DNA of 64,000 nt from Mesorhabditis belari (lineage: Eukaryota; Nematoda; Chromadorea; Rhabditida; Rhabditidae): assembly GCA_958450365.1 (NCBI GenBank), contig CAUEEP010000760.1, forward strand, positions 1 to 64,000, read 5' to 3'. Positions within the stretch are counted from its first letter, which is position 1. Every line of letters begins with the position of its first letter. The notes beneath the pieces are model-generated. The model saw only the letters and a program-made list of their open reading frames with translations, ran no database searches and was not told the DNA's origin. A program made the translations under genes and the position numbers. Positions 61,792 to 64,000 of the stretch are shown here, in pieces.

Positions 61792-64000
61792 ATGAAATTT
61801 GCATTCCTTTGTCTTGTTGCTTTTCAAGGTTTATTGATCGATGCTCAAAATTGTCCTAATGGATTTTTCTACCTAAATGAACTTAACACTTGTCTTTTTT
61901 TTCAACGGACGATAAATGGTATGCAATGATTTTAGGCTATTGATCAGCTAAAAGAAGTTGATCATGGTTTTGCTGCTTTTTTAAGTGGATTATTTCATGT
62001 TGATCATGTTCATGTTTCATGTTGATGTAGTTTTGAGAAGTATTTAACTCTTGGTGTAAAATCCGTCAGCATCAGCGCCTTCTAAAGTACTGTAGTCTGG
62101 TACTGTAGTCTGGTACTGTAGCCAGGGTTAACTTTAGACTGAGTACTGTAGCTTGGTGCCTTTCGAAAAACCAGATGGGCTTTTCAAACAATTACCGTAT
62201 TTTTCCTAATCGTAGTGCCTAATCCTAAGCTTCACCTAAATTGCTCGAAATCTCGAGAAGCGCTTATCAGAACCTATCGATGTGGGGTCGAAAGATATAG
62301 CTGACGATGAGATCTAGTGGGGATTAGAGTGTTGAACTTCTATGAAAACTTGGAAACCGTAAAATAGCCACCAACTCGGCCCGCCAGGGTGCACTACTAT
62401 TAGAGAAAATACGGTGTTCACCGACCTAGCCTATACACTTACTAGGGAAGGTCGCCAACTTAAGATGAAATTTCAAAACGGGACCTATCCTAGTTAGAGA
62501 GCTTTGTCGAATAGAGCTCTAATCAGCTAATGAAAAGCATTTACCATTGTTGCAACCGGGTCTAAAATAGGTCGTCGCGTTCTTCATGTAGCGCAAGTAA
62601 GCAGCGTTCTCGACTCCGCTAAACTTGGCACAGCTGCTCATTGTGTAGAAATCTCGAGAGCCGCTTATCAGAACCTATCGATGTGGGATCGGAAAATGTA
62701 GCTGACGATGAGATCTAGTGGGGGATTAGAATGTTGAGCTTCTGTGAAAAATTGGAAACCGTAAGATAGTCACCAACTCGGCTCGCCGGGGTGCACTAAT
62801 ATTGGGAAAAATACGATATTAGATTTGTTCGTAAGCACCGATGATTCCAAAGTACGCCATCTGGTATTGTGGATGGATGCATTTTAGAAAACCAGCCGCG
62901 CCTTTCAAAGCACTAAAAAACTTAATACCTCAAAATCCCATGTCGATTTTAAAAAACTATGACCTAAATCTAGGAACTGCTTTTGTCACCAATTGGATGA
63001 ATGCCAATGCATTTTGTCGCCAACAACAGAGTGAACTTGTCTCAATTCACAACACGATTCAGAACAATATACTGGCTCAGCTACAAAGAAGTAAGCAAAA
63101 GCTTTTTTTATGAGTTGCTTATATAAAACTGGCAAACTATACTGGCATGTTTCAGGGTTATCGGACATTTGATACGTGAGGCCCCGTCTCTTTTGCCATT
63201 GGCAATCGAACCTTGAGCTCAAATATCTGGCTGTTGGGCTGTCCAATTTGCATATTCTTGGTATCATTAGATGCACCACGTCTCTCTGTCGATTAGTACA
63301 AAAACTATTTGAATTGAACAGCCCAACACTAGGATACTTGAGCTCAAAGTTAGATTGCCAATGGCAAAAGGGGCGGGGCCTCGTGTATGAAAGGTCTCAC
63401 AGTAGCCTCGCCCCTTTTGCCATTGGCAATCTAACTTTGAGCTCAAGTATCCTAGTGTTGAGCTGTTCAATTTAAATAGTTTTTGTACCGATCGACAGAG
63501 AAAGCCTTGGCGCATCCAATGATACCAAGAATATTCAAATTGGACGGCCCAACAGTCAGATATTTGAGCGCAAAATTAGATTGCCAATGGCAAAGGGGCG
63601 GGGCCTCGCGTATCAAATTTCCCACAATCATGTTTCAGATATGACGGGTTCTGATGCAGAATTCTGGTTGGGTGCTTCATTGAGCGTAAACGGAACGTGG
63701 ACTTGGACTGATGGGACGCCGTTCGATTATCAACGATTCCAATTTCCAAGTGAGATTCGTTTTCAATACTAATGCGCTTTCTGAAACGTATCTCTTTTGA
63801 AAAGTACCGTATTCTTGCCTTTAGCTTTTGTTCAATAAAAACCGGACATAGATTGAATAAAACTAGAGCCAAGAGTACAATACTTTTGCCAGGTTTTAGA
63901 AAAGAAACTCTGACCCATATTGTTTGTTATAAATGCCAATTTTCAGTTGATGTAAACGGCTCGATAGTTCTCGATTCGAGTGACCAAATGTGGAAATCTA
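61792..64000 (+). CDS. C-type lectin domain secreted protein, 3' end beyond window
   Basis: Exons 61792-61918, 62974-63090, 63639-63749 and 63947 to the window end, all split in phase 1 like the lectin at 38796. The signal peptide [19 protein letters not shown] precedes [14 protein letters not shown], then [20 protein letters not shown] (helix with Cys and the usual L-x-S-I), then [20 protein letters not shown] with GTPFDYQRF, closer to the family consensus than the first lectin. An upstream ATG in frame at 61741 is possible, but 61792 opens the signal peptide. Intron 1 contains a 160-bp direct repeat pair and intron 2 a complex foldback. The last Cys-containing exon lies outside the window. 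Confidence 0.85.
62093..62155. repeat. Short TACTGTAGTCTGG tandem
   Basis: Four TACTGTAG units separated by 5-20 bp in the first intron of the second lectin. Confidence 0.7.
62248..62810. repeat. Pair of about 160-bp direct repeats
   Basis: 62248-62410 and 62644-62810 share AAATCTCGAGA, GCTTATCAGAACCTATCGAT, TAGCTGACGATGAGATCTAG and CACCAACTCGGC in the same order with about ten percent differences. They have no coding frame in common. They may be a repeat family or a duplicated noncoding RNA-like unit. Confidence 0.75.
63164..63620. repeat. Nested foldback with four GCCATTGGCAATC arms
   Basis: CTTTTGCCATTGGCAATC with its GGCGGGGCCTC flank appears four times in alternating orientation, at about 63190, 63365, 63410 and 63590. 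The outermost copies pair with each other and the inner two form a second palindrome. It occupies most of the second lectin's intron 2. Confidence 0.88.

Overview
The window is eukaryotic and reads as AT-rich nematode chromosome. The signs are short exons joined by GT-AG introns, pyrimidine-rich AG acceptors just ahead of start codons (as used in spliced-leader trans-splicing), nematode-type chemoreceptor genes (two Srh-like, one Srv-like), paired C-type lectins, short TTAGGC runs, and a heavy load of Tc1/mariner relatives, foldback MITEs and minisatellites. I cannot name the species. Gene models were assembled by hand from splice sites, reading frame and family motifs; the best ones keep intron phase across every junction.

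Layout. 1-4.7 kb: papain-family cysteine protease (+), introns filled with foldbacks and a 43-bp minisatellite. 7.0-11.3 kb: Srh-like receptor (+) with a decayed mariner and a MITE in its introns. 11.4-14.5 kb: repeat zone with a copied 3' end of the ion-channel gene and a mariner relic holding a 20-bp minisatellite. 15.0-17.6 kb: second Srh-like receptor (+). 19.5-24.4 kb: complete ten-exon Cys-loop ligand-gated ion channel (+), two mariners in one intron. 24.8-25.3 kb: small unrecognised gene. 25.9-26.8 kb: small secreted cysteine-rich peptide precursor with a CC-C-C pattern. 27.2-28.3 kb: DNase I/sphingomyelinase-like (EEP) gene remnant with a 23-bp minisatellite inside its last exon. 30.7-33.7 kb: Srv-like receptor (-), apparently incomplete.

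34-42 kb: unrecognised and saposin-like exons, then a nearly perfect 2.1-kb inverted duplication (36279-38373 against 38672-40761) that includes the first exon of a C-type lectin gene and a miniature piggyBac element. The right arm carries the lectin gene, complete through 42163. 43.2-44.8 kb: Tc1 element with 512-bp terminal inverted repeats copied from its own transposase 3' end. 46.1-47.2 kb: TIR-bounded element carrying tRNA/5S rRNA chimeric sequences. 48.9-51.9 kb: three more non-autonomous DNA elements. 57.1-59.3 kb: complete nine-exon branched-chain aminotransferase (+). 61.8 kb to the end: second C-type lectin (+), cut by the window edge.

The genes do not form an operon or pathway. 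Sensory receptors, secreted lectins, a secreted protease and a secreted peptide sit among transposons, the usual makeup of fast-evolving nematode chromosome arms. BCAT is the only evident housekeeping gene.
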